64,000 nt of DNA from Anaerostipes amylophilus (GCF_025567365.1 NZ_JAOQJG010000008.1:1-64000), one strand, 5' to 3'. Numbered from the stretch's first letter, positions 33,580 to 43,250 are shown. Translations and numbers: made by a program. Notes: generated by a model not told the origin, from the sequence alone.

Positions 33580-34892
33580 GGAAGGGATACCTCTTCTGTT
33601 CGAATTATCATTGCTGTTTTTCCTTTGATCACAAGTCCTCCTCCAAAATCTACAGATTCTCCTATAATCAGATCTGTTCCGCATCCGGCCTGTGCATCAA
33701 AATGTGCTGTAAATTCATTATCTCCACAGTTCATTGCAAATATGATACGGTCTTCATTTGTTCTTCTCTGGAAAACAAGAACATCTGGTGCGATCGCTAA
33801 CTGTAAATAATCTCCGTATTTTAATGCTGGTGACCCCTCTCTTACCTTTGCAAGCTTTGCAATATAATCTGTCAGTTCATTTTCCACTAAGTCTTCTTTG
33901 TGGATTCTTGGACGAAGGCTGTCATCGCTTCCTTGCTCTTTCTTTCCTTCCATTCCCCATTCACTTCCATAATACACTCCGGGAACCCCTGGCATTGCAA
34001 ACTCCATTGCATAGATCAATGGTAAATGTTCTTTGTCCTCTAACTGACTTGCAATTCTTTCTACATCATGATTATCGACAAAGTTATATAACGGAAGTCC
34101 TTTATATAATGTCCATTCCTCTGGTCCAAACTGACGATTTAAAGAATATCCGATCTCATGCATATTGTGTGTGTTAAAACTTGAATAAAGTCCTTTGTAA
34201 CATTCATAATTTGTTACAGAATCAAGTAAATCCGGATTCACAAGCTGTGTGTAATCTCCATGAAGCATTTCCCCGATCATTATAAATTCTGGATTCTTGC
34301 TGTGAACAAAATCTACTAATGCTTTCATAAAGTTTCTATTTAACATATAAGCAACATCAAGTCTTAATCCATCAATTCCAAGTTCATCCATCCATTTCCC
34401 AACGGATTCTAATAAATAATTTCGAACCTGCTCATTATCAAGATTTAATTTAACAAGTTCAAAATGTCCTTCCCATCCTTCATACCAGAATCCATCATCA
34501 TAACAGCTGTTTCCGTCAAAATTGATATAAAACCAGTCTTTGTATGGAGAGTCCCATTTCTTTTCTTTCACATCCTCAAATGCAAAGAACTCTCTTCCCA
34601 CATGGTTAAATACTCCATCTAAGATCACTTGAATTCCTTCTTTGTGCATCGCATTACACATTGTCTTAAAGTCTTCATTTGTTCCAAGTCTTTCATCGAT
34701 CAGCTGATAATCTTTCGTATCATATCCGTGGTCACTTGATGAAAATACCGGTGAAAAGTAAACAGCATTCATTCCTAATTTCTTAATGTGTGGAATCCAG
34801 TCGATCATCTCTAAAATTCCATGGGAAGGTTGCCCATCTGTTAATGCTCGTAGTGGAAACACCTGATAAATCATTAATTCGTTCATTTTCAT
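33576..34892 (-). CDS. GH13 alpha-amylase family glycosidase
   Basis: This 438-residue cytoplasmic glycoside hydrolase acts on alpha-glucans or maltodextrins. GH13 regions are present: LDGVFNH (about 92-97), GLRLDVA with nucleophile D179, GEML with acid E208, and FVDNHD with D276. A short C-terminal beta domain follows. No signal peptide is seen. It lies 19 bases after the permease gene, but a functional link is not obvious. The subfamily (neopullulanase, maltogenic or glucosidase) cannot be fixed without comparison. Confidence 0.9.
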   Translation of the reverse strand: MKMNELMIYQVFPLRALTDGQPSHGILEMIDWIPHIKKLGMNAVYFSPVFSSSDHGYDTKDYQLIDERLGTNEDFKTMCNAMHKEGIQVILDGVFNHVGREFFAFEDVKEKKWDSPYKDWFYINFDGNSCYDDGFWYEGWEGHFELVKLNLDNEQVRNYLLESVGKWMDELGIDGLRLDVAYMLNRNFMKALVDFVHSKNPEFIMIGEMLHGDYTQLVNPDLLDSVTNYECYKGLYSSFNTHNMHEIGYSLNRQFGPEEWTLYKGLPLYNFVDNHDVERIASQLEDKEHLPLIYAMEFAMPGVPGVYYGSEWGMEGKKEQGSDDSLRPRIHKEDLVENELTDYIAKLAKVREGSPALKYGDYLQLAIAPDVLVFQRRTNEDRIIFAMNCGDNEFTAHFDAQAGCGTDLIIGESVDFGGGLVIKGKTAMIIRTEEVSLP

Positions 34893-34910
34893 AGTCTCTT
34901 TTCCTTTCTG

Positions 34911-37900
34911 TCACTCTGTGCTTTTCAATGATTCTACCATATCAATCTTCTTTAGTTGGAAATACATAAAGAAGTTTACGAGAATCGAAAAAGCAATTGT
35001 TAGTAAAATACTGTAAACATAGCTTGGAAGATAAATCTGTCTTCCAAACATGATCAAGTCAACTTCCGTTGTGAAGATTACATATTTGTGTAAAAGAATC
35101 CCCAAAATAATTCCTGCGATCGTTCCTAAGATCGTCAACAAAATATTCTCACGATAAACATAAGCGCCGACTTCTCCATCATAAAATCCTAACACTTTGA
35201 TCGTTGCGAGTTCCATTCTTCGCTCTGAAATATTGATATTATTCAAGTTATATAATACCACAAATGCAAGTAATCCTGCTGATACGATTAATACAACAAC
35301 AACAATATTTAGATTATTTACCATATCTTCCATCGTCTTTGCGTCATCAGATGAAAAATGAAGTGCTGAAGCCTCATCTTTTGTAAGAATCTTCTTTCCA
35401 TTTTCCTGCATCTTTTTCTTAGATATATTCTTTTCGATACAATATATACCTGTTGGATCTGCTTTTTTGTGATACAATCTGGCATATAATTTCGGTGTCA
35501 TGTATACTTTGTGTTGCAGATAATTTTCTGTGATCTGACTGATTTTTGCCTTAATGCTTCGATCACCTGATTTCTTGATCGTTATCGTATCTCCTTTGCT
35601 CACACCGAGTAGTGATGCTGCTTTCTCTGTCAGAATGATTCCTTCATCATCTAACTTATATTTGGTCTTACTCTTTCTATCCTGTAATGTAATATATCCG
35701 TTAAAATCGTCTTTTGACATTGGGAGGATCATCGTTGCATCTTGTTTTTCACCATTTGCACGGATCGTTACCGCAGATTCACTAACTTCCATTAAATCTG
35801 TCATGTGATCTTGTTTTTTCGTCCAGTTTACAAATTCTTCTTTCTTAGCTTTTTTTATTCCATCTTTGTATGTGATAGAAAAATCATAGGTGATGATCTC
35901 TCCGTACTGATTCTTTGAAATTGCTGAAATCGAATCTTTAATTCCAAATCCCAATAGCAACAACGCCATACAGCCGCCAATTCCAAAGATCGTCATAAAG
36001 AATCGTTTCTTATAACGGAACAGATTTCGCATCGTTGCTTTCCAGATAAAGCTTAACCGTTTCCATACAAATGGAATCCGTTCTAACAGGATTCGTTTTC
36101 CTTCTTTCGGTGCCACAGGACGCATCAGCTGAGCTGGCTTCTCTTTTAATTCTTTGTAACATGCAGATAGCACTGCGAATACAACAACCCCGACAGCAAG
36201 TCCTGTTGCCATAACTGAATATTCTGTTTCCAATGGTGTATACACATCTCCAAGCCCCGTATACATCATCTTATAGGCATTGATAATGATCCACGGAAGA
36301 AGCTTTTCACCGATCACTGCCCCAAGAATACTTCCTGTAAGTGTTGCTGCCAACGCATAACTGACATATTTCATTGCAATATGAAATCCACTGTACCCGA
36401 GAGCTTTCATCATTCCGATCTGTGTTCTTTGTTCCTCAACCATACGTGTCATTGCCGTTAAACTTACCAACGCTGCCACTAAGAAAAAAATAACTGGAAC
36501 AACCTGTCCAAGTGCTGCAATTCTGTCTGCTTCCTGTCCGTATTCAACATAAGACTGCATCTTTTCACGATTCAAAATATACCATTTGCCTTGTTTGATA
36601 TTCTTTACATCTTCTTTAGCATCTTTGATCTTATTCTCGGCATCTTTTAATTTCTTCTCGGCTTTCTTTCTTGACTTCTTTAACTTCTTCTCTCCATCAT
36701 CAAGCTTTCTTTCTGCTTCTTTGATCTTGGTTGCTCCTGAATCAATCTGCTTTTGTGCTGTTACTAATTTTGCTTCATTTGACTCTATTGTCTGTTTAGC
36801 TGTCTTTAACTGACTGCTTTTCTGATTCAGTGTTCTTTCTGCATTTACAATCTTTGTCTGTGCTGCTTTTAACTGTTTTTTTCCAGAAGTGATCTGTGCC
36901 TTTGCTGTCTTTATCTGTTGCTTTCCTGCATTGATCTGTATCATAGAAGCCTGTGCTTCCTGCTCTGTGATCGCTCCTGCCTGTAGCGCCTGATTGATCT
37001 GTTGTTCTTTTTTCTCTAACTGCTGCTCCTGTTCTTTTATTTTAGCTTCCTGTGTGTCAAGCTGGCTGCTTTTTGTTTTGATTGTCTGTTTCTGTGTCTT
37101 TAACTGTTTTCTTGCACTGCTGATCTGTTTGATTCCTGACTGATACTGTGCTTTCGCTGTCTGAATCTGTGATTTTGCACTTGCAAGTTTTTTCTTGCTT
37201 TGTTCTAATTCAGATTTGGAATCATTGATCTTTTGTCTTGAATCTTTCAGCTCCTTATCTGCCTTATCTAGTTTATTTAAGACTTTTTTACGTTCTTTTT
37301 TAAATGTCTTTTCTTTCTTGGAAATCTTATCAGAGGCTTCTTTCCAAACAGAACTTAAACGCTTCTTATTCTCGTCCTTGGAAATGTCTTTCAGCTGATC
37401 TTCTAACTCTTTTACTTTATCCTTATATGCATCGCTGTATGCTCTTTCTGATTTGGCACCCTTTGCTGTAAGATAAACTTCTGTATAAATGTCAGAGGAA
37501 AATTCTGATTGCTTAACAATGATAAATCCAGATAATGTTCCAGTTTCAATTGTTGTGCTTCCTCTTGATCTTGACAGATATTCTGCTGATCTTCCAATAG
37601 CTGTGATCTTATATGTCGTATCATTTAAGGTATCTTTAAGATCATCCTCTGTTCCTGAAGATAACTCCAAAATATCTCCAATTTTTAATCCATTCTGAGT
37701 CGCATACCATTCATCCACAAGGCATTCCCCTGACTTCTTCGGGAGCTTTCCTTGTACGATCGTAATCTGGTTTAATTTCTTCGTCTCTGCCACGACTTTC
37801 ACTGCGTGTTCGTCGTCACTTCCCTGCTTCTTTGATATAACATCTGTAGAATGACCGCCTTCGATATCCGCTGTTTTCGAAAGCTTCTTCATCGATTCCA

Positions 37901-38120
37901 GATTCTCCTTAGATATTCCCAAAGTTCCCATCACTTTCACGTCCATAAGTTTCGAATCATCAAACTGATGGTCTGCTGTGATATGCATATCTTTCTGTGT
38001 TACACGGATACCTGCATAAAATGCAACCCCAAGTACCACAATAAAAAAGATGGACAGAAATCTTGGAAGCGTACCTGTGATCGTTCTGTATATATCTTTG
38101 TGTAATGCTGTCTTTTTCAT
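34911..38120 (-). CDS. FtsX-family ABC permease with long coiled coil
   Basis: This 1069-residue membrane protein has an N-terminal helix (FLSIFFIVVLGVAFYAGIRV). A large extracytoplasmic region follows, with a Lys/Gln/Ala-rich coiled coil over roughly residues 260-530. Two FtsX permease blocks come next, the first around VSLTAMTRMVEEQRTQIG and the second near the C-terminus (VVLYNLNNINISERRMELA). Such permeases work with MacB-type ATPases as mechanotransmitters or exporters rather than importers. The frame opens at 38180 inside the ATPase gene; ATG at 38120, with AGGGAAG upstream, is the likely start. The long coiled coil recalls the YhgE/Pip-like spacer of Gram-positive exporters and may reach across the wall (inference). 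Confidence 0.88.
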   Translation of the reverse strand: MKKTALHKDIYRTITGTLPRFLSIFFIVVLGVAFYAGIRVTQKDMHITADHQFDDSKLMDVKVMGTLGISKENLESMKKLSKTADIEGGHSTDVISKKQGSDDEHAVKVVAETKKLNQITIVQGKLPKKSGECLVDEWYATQNGLKIGDILELSSGTEDDLKDTLNDTTYKITAIGRSAEYLSRSRGSTTIETGTLSGFIIVKQSEFSSDIYTEVYLTAKGAKSERAYSDAYKDKVKELEDQLKDISKDENKKRLSSVWKEASDKISKKEKTFKKERKKVLNKLDKADKELKDSRQKINDSKSELEQSKKKLASAKSQIQTAKAQYQSGIKQISSARKQLKTQKQTIKTKSSQLDTQEAKIKEQEQQLEKKEQQINQALQAGAITEQEAQASMIQINAGKQQIKTAKAQITSGKKQLKAAQTKIVNAERTLNQKSSQLKTAKQTIESNEAKLVTAQKQIDSGATKIKEAERKLDDGEKKLKKSRKKAEKKLKDAENKIKDAKEDVKNIKQGKWYILNREKMQSYVEYGQEADRIAALGQVVPVIFFLVAALVSLTAMTRMVEEQRTQIGMMKALGYSGFHIAMKYVSYALAATLTGSILGAVIGEKLLPWIIINAYKMMYTGLGDVYTPLETEYSVMATGLAVGVVVFAVLSACYKELKEKPAQLMRPVAPKEGKRILLERIPFVWKRLSFIWKATMRNLFRYKKRFFMTIFGIGGCMALLLLGFGIKDSISAISKNQYGEIITYDFSITYKDGIKKAKKEEFVNWTKKQDHMTDLMEVSESAVTIRANGEKQDATMILPMSKDDFNGYITLQDRKSKTKYKLDDEGIILTEKAASLLGVSKGDTITIKKSGDRSIKAKISQITENYLQHKVYMTPKLYARLYHKKADPTGIYCIEKNISKKKMQENGKKILTKDEASALHFSSDDAKTMEDMVNNLNIVVVVLIVSAGLLAFVVLYNLNNINISERRMELATIKVLGFYDGEVGAYVYRENILLTILGTIAGIILGILLHKYVIFTTEVDLIMFGRQIYLPSYVYSILLTIAFSILVNFFMYFQLKKIDMVESLKSTE

Positions 38121-38142
38121 ACGCACTTCCCTGCCATTCTTT

Positions 38143-38844
38143 CTACCATTCAATCGTTTCCACCAGCTGTGGATTGTCATTTATCGTAATGTTACTGATC
38201 TTTCCATTTTTCATCTCGATCACACGGTCTGCCATTGGTGCAATTGCAAGGTTATGTGTAATAACCACAACTGTTTTACCTTTCTTATGACAAGTATCCT
38301 GAAGTAATTTTAAAATGGATTTTCCTGTCTGATAATCAAGTGCTCCTGTCGGCTCATCACAAAGTAGTATCTTGGGATTCTTAGCAAGCGCACGCGCAAT
38401 GGATACTCTCTGCTGTTCTCCTCCAGATAACTGTGCCGGAAAGTTATTCAGTCTGTGTCCAAGTCCTACATCTTTCAGTACTTCTTCTGCATCCAGTGGA
38501 TCTTTGCTGATCTGAAGTGCTAATTCCACATTCTCTGTTGCAGTCAGATTCGGAACCAGATTATAAAACTGAAAAACGAATCCGATATCGTCTCTACGAT
38601 ACCCTGTCAGCTGTTTTTTATTCCATTTGGAGATATCTTTTCCATCTACAAAAACAGCGCCACTGGTTGCAGTATCCATACCACCTAAAATATTCAATAC
38701 GGTAGTCTTTCCTGCACCACTGGCGCCAATGATCAAGGCAAACTCACCCTTATTCACCGTAAAATCAATCCCGTCTACGGCTTTGGTGATCACCTCTCCT
38801 GTCTTATATATTTTCTTTACATTTTCTAACCGAATCAATTCCAT
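38143..38844 (-). CDS. ABC transporter ATP-binding protein (MacB/LolD type)
   Basis: This 233-residue ATPase has Walker A GASGAGKTT, Q-loop FVFQFYNLVPNLTA, signature LSGGEQQR, Walker B ILLCDEPTGAL and the switch His in VVITHNLA. It is typical of the ATPases paired with FtsX/MacB permeases. It lies directly upstream of the large permease gene. No two-component regulator of the BceRS type is nearby, so a link to antimicrobial peptide sensing is not shown. Confidence 0.94.
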   Translation of the reverse strand: MELIRLENVKKIYKTGEVITKAVDGIDFTVNKGEFALIIGASGAGKTTVLNILGGMDTATSGAVFVDGKDISKWNKKQLTGYRRDDIGFVFQFYNLVPNLTATENVELALQISKDPLDAEEVLKDVGLGHRLNNFPAQLSGGEQQRVSIARALAKNPKILLCDEPTGALDYQTGKSILKLLQDTCHKKGKTVVVITHNLAIAPMADRVIEMKNGKISNITINDNPQLVETIEW

Positions 38845-38902
38845 AAATATGCTTCTCCTTTATAAAGAATTTTACCATATTTTGATTGATTCAGCCAGTC
38901 TC

Positions 38903-39076
38903 TTACTTAAACTGATTTAATGAATCATTATACTCATATCCAATGGATGAAAGTTTCTGTTTTATCTCATTTTCATCAAGATCAAGTGCTTTACACAGGT
39001 CCTCAAAGGAATCATAAAAATCCCTTAACTGGGTGTTAATATAACTTAGTAACATAACTGGGTCTTTTGGTATCAT
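38903..39076 (-). CDS. Small DUF4250-like protein
   Basis: This 57-residue protein begins MIPKDPVMLLSYINTQLRDF and continues with a short acidic helix (DLDENEIKQKLSSIGYEYN). The start block (P-K-D-P-x-x-L-L-S-x-x-N-x-x-L-R-D) is what I remember of DUF4250, a small family of unknown function in Firmicutes and Bacteroidetes. GGAGAC lies eight bases before the ATG and the stop is TAA. It sits between the ABC ATPase gene and the zinc-ribbon gene, 11 bases after the latter. It is likely cytoplasmic. Confidence 0.8.
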   Translation of the reverse strand: MIPKDPVMLLSYINTQLRDFYDSFEDLCKALDLDENEIKQKLSSIGYEYNDSLNQFK

Positions 39077-39087
39077 CTTTGTGTCTC

Positions 39088-39960
39088 CTATAAGATATTA
39101 CTTAAGAAATTAGTTGCTGACCCTGCTGCACTTCCTAATGCAGAGAATACAAATTCTTTCATAATGAAATATGCTACAATTGCTCCTACGATCTCAACGA
39201 TCAATGCGATGTAAGCAACTGCATTCTTATTTACACCAGGATAACTCATCATTGCCACCATACTATAAATGAATGTCAGTACGCTTCCAACCAGCACGAT
39301 CAAAACTGCAAACTGGTACATTCCAAGCAGTAATCCTAAAATTGCAAGAATCAATGCTAAAATTGATCCTAGAGATCTCATTCCAACAATCTGGCATGCC
39401 TGAAACCAGTTGATCTTTGCATGACCCATTGCATTCATAAGTCCGAGAATAACACCTGAAATAATCAGAGATACGACAATTGACAAAATAACTCCATATC
39501 CAAAAAACTGTCCAAAAGATGGTGTCTGTCCCACATATCTTGACACTCCTAAAAAAGAGCTTACACCATTCAACGCTGTTGAAACGATTTTCTGAACAAA
39601 TACATACAAATATAATCCTGCTAAAAGTGCCTGAATTCCCATAAGAATCAGCCCGTTTTTACTGTTTTCATCTGCGACAGAAGATGCAAAACCTGTGCTT
39701 GGATGTTTGATCATCTCTAATGCTTGTGTAAAGAAATTCTTTGTCATGGCTGCTACATCACTCTGATTTTGTTCAGATGCTGGGCCTTCATAATTGATTT
39801 CTTCATAGTTTGTATACTGCTGCTGTGTCTGCTGGCTTTCTGCCTGTGCAGTTTCTGACTGATATGCATTTTCCTGTGTATCTTCTGCATTCTGCTGTGT
39901 ACAGATACAAGGCTGTCCGTTAATTAATTTTCTTCCACATTTTGTACAAAAGTTTGCCAT
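39088..39960 (-). CDS. Zinc-ribbon multi-pass membrane protein (Yip1-like)
   Basis: This 290-residue protein has an N-terminal zinc ribbon with Cys 5, 8, 18 and 20 (CTKCGRKL...CIC), a Gln-rich linker to about 70, then about five membrane helices. The layout recalls Yip1/DUF1282-type membrane proteins. ATG at 39960 has GAGAGGAG upstream and avoids overlap with the preceding gene, so the longer frame is not used. It follows another zinc-ribbon protein gene. The function is unknown; a role in envelope maintenance is a guess from the neighbours. Confidence 0.78.
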   Translation of the reverse strand: MANFCTKCGRKLINGQPCICTQQNAEDTQENAYQSETAQAESQQTQQQYTNYEEINYEGPASEQNQSDVAAMTKNFFTQALEMIKHPSTGFASSVADENSKNGLILMGIQALLAGLYLYVFVQKIVSTALNGVSSFLGVSRYVGQTPSFGQFFGYGVILSIVVSLIISGVILGLMNAMGHAKINWFQACQIVGMRSLGSILALILAILGLLLGMYQFAVLIVLVGSVLTFIYSMVAMMSYPGVNKNAVAYIALIVEIVGAIVAYFIMKEFVFSALGSAAGSATNFLSNIL

Positions 39961-39980
39961 AATATTCTCCTCTCTTCTCT

Positions 39981-41222
39981 TTAGTAATATGAAGCCGTAT
40001 CGATCAGCCATTTTCCATTTTTCCTGATCATTCTAGCTACACCACTGATCTTCAATGTCTGTGTCTCATATCTATCCCATATTTTATATTTATAATCTCT
40101 TGAACCACTGACTGCAACAAATACACCATCTGCAACCGTGTTATAAGATGAATCCGAACTTGTTGCCTGACATTTTGTTAATTTTACACTTCCAAGTGAT
40201 TTTGCATCACTTCCATAATACCAAATAGAATCACATAATCTGACTCCATAATTTTCTGCGGCTTCTGTTGATGTAAAATAAGATGTAATACCTGCATTTC
40301 CTTTGTCTTTGATCTTAGCTTCTGTAATCTCCGGCATATAACTCTTTAACGCTTTTGCAGCTTCCGTTTTTGCTGTTCCTGAATACTGCACGACATTCAA
40401 TGGATTGTCATCATTTGTATTGAACGTATAGCTGTCCTGATCAAATAGACCATCCGCTCCTGAAAATGTAAGCTTATGTTTTCCTGCAAACATTGTTACG
40501 TTATATGTATTTTCTGATGTATCTTCTGGAACCTTTGCTGCAATTCCATCGATTTTTAAAGTAACACCTGGCATTGTAAATAATTTTACGCTTTCTGTTG
40601 CCAATCCTGTATCTGTAGCACTTGTTACTTCATATTTATCAAAAAACAGGAAATTCTTCTTTGCTGATTTTGCGATATGAATCTCAACTTCATCAGAACC
40701 TTTCTTTGCCTGATATACATATTGTCCGGCATAAGTTCCATAATTCACATAACCACCAGTTGGTGTTGATAAAGTCTTTGTCTCATTCTGATCCATTGTC
40801 TTTTCAAATGCTTCTTCATTGATAAATGTATCTTCTGACAAATTAAACTTATCATAGATATTGGACCATTTCTTATTATTATAATCTTTTACAAACTGAT
40901 TCGCTGCTGCCTCTGGACTGCTTTTGCTGTTTCCGATATAAAAAAACGCTGCGATCAGAACGACTAATACTGCAACTTCAGCAATGACGATCTTCTTGGC
41001 TTTGCTGCTAAATCCTTTAAATAATCCTCCACTCTTTGCCGGTGCTTTATTTGGTGCTTGATTCGGCTGTACTGGTCTTGATTTTTGTGTTTCATTCTGG
41101 TCTGCTGTCTTCTGGCTTTCTGTCTGCTGATTTTCTGACTCCAACGGTTCCATTCTCATTCCACATTCTCCGCAGAACATATCTCCGTCTTTTACTTCAC
41201 TTCCACACTTTGGGCAAAACAT
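39981..41222 (-). CDS. Zinc-ribbon single-pass membrane protein, TcaA-like
   Basis: This 413-residue protein starts with a zinc ribbon (Cys 3, 6, 17, 20; FCPKCG and FCGECG). A Gln/Pro-rich linker and one membrane helix (about 78-97) follow, then a ~310-residue outer region. That region is similar in layout to staphylococcal TcaA and Bacillus YvbJ: SPEAAANQFVKDYNNKKW just after the membrane, a beta-rich middle with PGVTLKIDG, and a C-terminal segment ending KNGKWLIDTASYY. TcaA-like proteins influence glycopeptide response and wall teichoic acid. Here this is inference from architecture. Its neighbours are a second zinc-ribbon protein, a YARHG protein and an amidase. Confidence 0.78.
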   Translation of the reverse strand: MFCPKCGSEVKDGDMFCGECGMRMEPLESENQQTESQKTADQNETQKSRPVQPNQAPNKAPAKSGGLFKGFSSKAKKIVIAEVAVLVVLIAAFFYIGNSKSSPEAAANQFVKDYNNKKWSNIYDKFNLSEDTFINEEAFEKTMDQNETKTLSTPTGGYVNYGTYAGQYVYQAKKGSDEVEIHIAKSAKKNFLFFDKYEVTSATDTGLATESVKLFTMPGVTLKIDGIAAKVPEDTSENTYNVTMFAGKHKLTFSGADGLFDQDSYTFNTNDDNPLNVVQYSGTAKTEAAKALKSYMPEITEAKIKDKGNAGITSYFTSTEAAENYGVRLCDSIWYYGSDAKSLGSVKLTKCQATSSDSSYNTVADGVFVAVSGSRDYKYKIWDRYETQTLKISGVARMIRKNGKWLIDTASYY

Positions 41223-41246
41223 ATTTTCTCTTCTCCCTTCTCTTTT

Positions 41247-41813
41247 TTATCTAAGTCCACGTTTCTTCAATTCTGCTGCCATTGTATCTACATTTTTCTT
41301 CTCGTATTTATTCAAAGAAATACTGTCCTGATCATCCACAGTACCGTTATACCATGCTTTCTTTTCAAAACGTTCTTTATTAACCTTTTTCGTAAATTTT
41401 AATCCATGTCTTGCATAGATTTCATTCACTGCATATTGAAGTTCGCTGTCAGATAATTTCTTTATGTCAGATTTGCTGATATATTCTGTATCGGCATCTG
41501 GAAAAACATATCCATCATCGGCATCCATGATCTCACTTGCTGACTTTGTATCACTATCAGATGCTTCCGTTGTTGTTTGTGCTTCTGTTGTGTTGTCGTC
41601 TGTTGAATCAGCCACGTTCCCATCCCCAACATCTTTTCCTTCATTATTTTTCTTGTTATTTGTTTCTTCCTGTACGGCATTTTTCAATGATGTACTGGCG
41701 CTTTCATTGTCTGTTGTGTCTCTGCTTGTGACCAACATGGCAATTAGAATAAACGCTACGACTGCGATAGCTGCAGCAAGTACTGCAATTACCTGTTTTT
41801 CATTTTTCTGCAT
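41247..41813 (-). CDS. YARHG-domain membrane-anchored protein
   Basis: This 188-residue protein has one N-terminal membrane helix (about 7-28), a Thr/Asp/Ser/Glu-rich low-complexity linker to about 110, and a C-terminal YARHG domain with NEIYARHGLKF and KAWYNG. YARHG domains are extracellular modules thought to bind or act at the peptidoglycan. The frame opens at 41870, but AAGGAG before ATG at 41813 is better, leaving a 14-base overlap with the amidase gene. It is co-translated with the amidase, in line with a cell-wall role. Confidence 0.85.
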   Translation of the reverse strand: MQKNEKQVIAVLAAAIAVVAFILIAMLVTSRDTTDNESASTSLKNAVQEETNNKKNNEGKDVGDGNVADSTDDNTTEAQTTTEASDSDTKSASEIMDADDGYVFPDADTEYISKSDIKKLSDSELQYAVNEIYARHGLKFTKKVNKERFEKKAWYNGTVDDQDSISLNKYEKKNVDTMAAELKKRGLR

Positions 41814-42666
41814 TTTTCTCTCCTTCTCTTTGGTAATATCTGTCAACTCCATCTGCAATTCCTTCTGCAAGCATTGTCTGATAATGACGATCTGATAACT
41901 TCTGATCTTCGTCTGGATTTGACATAAATCCCATCTCTACGATTGTTACAGGAATCTTACTCCAGTTGATCCCTGTCATCTCATCTGTCTGTGTTACCCC
42001 ACGATTTTTAGCACCTGTTCTGCGGCACAAAGTACTAACTACACATTCAGATAATCTCTGACTGTCTGCTGCAATTACCTTGCAATAAGGATTGGATGAA
42101 GTAGGACTCATTGTTAAAGCTCCATTTGCTGACTGTGAATCTGCACTATTGCAATGGATCCTAAGTAAAATACCAGCACCACTTTCATTTGCCATCAAAG
42201 CTCTTTTTTTGTTGCTTAATGATACATCATTAGTCTCTCTGATCATATAAACATCATATCCTCTGGCGATCAATTCACTCTTAAGCTTTAATGACACTTC
42301 TAAATTTACCTGATATTCTGTTCTCTTCGTAACGACTCCTTCCGTTCCTGAAGATACCATTGGCTTTGTCTTGTCAGCACCTGGTCCGATCGCTTCCTGT
42401 TCACTCATCTGTTTCTTTTGATGTCCTGCGTCAATTGCGATCTTTATACGTTTTTCCTCTTTGGGCAGTGTTGTTGTCTCTTTCTTATTTTGTGTCGTCT
42501 TCTGAGACGCTTTCTGTGTTGTCTTCTGCTTAATGATCTCTGTCCGCTTCTCTGTTGTCTTCTCTCCTGCTTTCTTATCCTGTGTGATCACTTCATCATC
42601 TTTGCAGCCCACACAAAAAATACTAAGCATCACACAAAGGATCAGAACTTTCCATATCTTTTTCAT
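41800..42666 (-). CDS. N-acetylmuramoyl-L-alanine amidase (Amidase_3), likely lipoprotein
   Basis: This 288-residue secreted amidase would cut the muramic acid-peptide bond in peptidoglycan. The signal sequence ends FCVGC, a tolerable lipobox, so Cys21 may be lipidated. A Lys/Thr/Gln-rich linker runs from 28 to 70. The Amidase_3 domain has zinc/catalytic residues in IAIDAGHQ, TEYQVNLEV, RIHCNS and VEMGFMSNPDED. The AGHQ segment departs from the more common PGHGG. It lies upstream of and overlaps the YARHG gene. Confidence 0.9.
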   Translation of the reverse strand: MKKIWKVLILCVMLSIFCVGCKDDEVITQDKKAGEKTTEKRTEIIKQKTTQKASQKTTQNKKETTTLPKEEKRIKIAIDAGHQKKQMSEQEAIGPGADKTKPMVSSGTEGVVTKRTEYQVNLEVSLKLKSELIARGYDVYMIRETNDVSLSNKKRALMANESGAGILLRIHCNSADSQSANGALTMSPTSSNPYCKVIAADSQRLSECVVSTLCRRTGAKNRGVTQTDEMTGINWSKIPVTIVEMGFMSNPDEDQKLSDRHYQTMLAEGIADGVDRYYQREGEKNAEK

Positions 42667-42689
42667 ACTTATCCCTCTTTCGTTTCGAT

Positions 42690-43235
42690 TTATGGTTCGA
42701 CTACTTTTAATTCACCTGTTACTGAATCCATAACGTATCCTGAAATCTTTATATCTTTTGGAATCAGTGGGTGTTTTCGAAGCATTTCCACAGAATCTTT
42801 TACAGAACTTTCTACACAGTCAAAACCTTCTAACCATGTATCAAAATCAACTCCACAGTGACGGATCAGCTCAATCTTCTCCTCATCGATTCCGCGCTCC
42901 ATCATATGTCCGATCATCATCTCACTGTTGATATGCTGTACTCCACAGTCTGTATGTCCGATCACCATGACTTCCTCAATGCCTAGCTCAAATATACCGA
43001 CTAAAATACTTCGTACCACACTTCCGAATGCATGACTTACAACTCCTCCTGCATTCTTAATGATCTTGACATCACCATTTTTAATTCCAAGTGCTGCTGG
43101 TAAAAGTTCAGTAAGTCTTGTATCCATACAAGTAAGAATCGCAATCTTCTTATCAGGGTACTTACTTGTCTTATACTGTTCATATTTTTTCTCTTTTACA
43201 AATTCCTGATTGTATTTTAAAATCTCATCAATCAT
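42690..43235 (-). CDS. Beta-class carbonic anhydrase
   Basis: This 181-residue zinc enzyme interconverts CO2 and bicarbonate. The zinc ligands and Asp/Arg pair are seen as ILTCMDTRL and IGHTDCGVQ, and NAGGVVSHAFGS is the usual neighbouring loop. The short form is typical of Firmicutes beta (type II-like) enzymes. It lies 15 bases after the ybaK gene on the same strand. Its role would be to supply bicarbonate for carboxylations. Confidence 0.93.
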   Translation of the reverse strand: MIDEILKYNQEFVKEKKYEQYKTSKYPDKKIAILTCMDTRLTELLPAALGIKNGDVKIIKNAGGVVSHAFGSVVRSILVGIFELGIEEVMVIGHTDCGVQHINSEMMIGHMMERGIDEEKIELIRHCGVDFDTWLEGFDCVESSVKDSVEMLRKHPLIPKDIKISGYVMDSVTGELKVVEP

Positions 43236-43250
43236 CTTATACTCTCCCTT

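Noticed and set aside
37412..37624. Short frames inside the large permease gene
   Set aside because: They are shadow frames within the coding sequence and lack ribosome binding sites.
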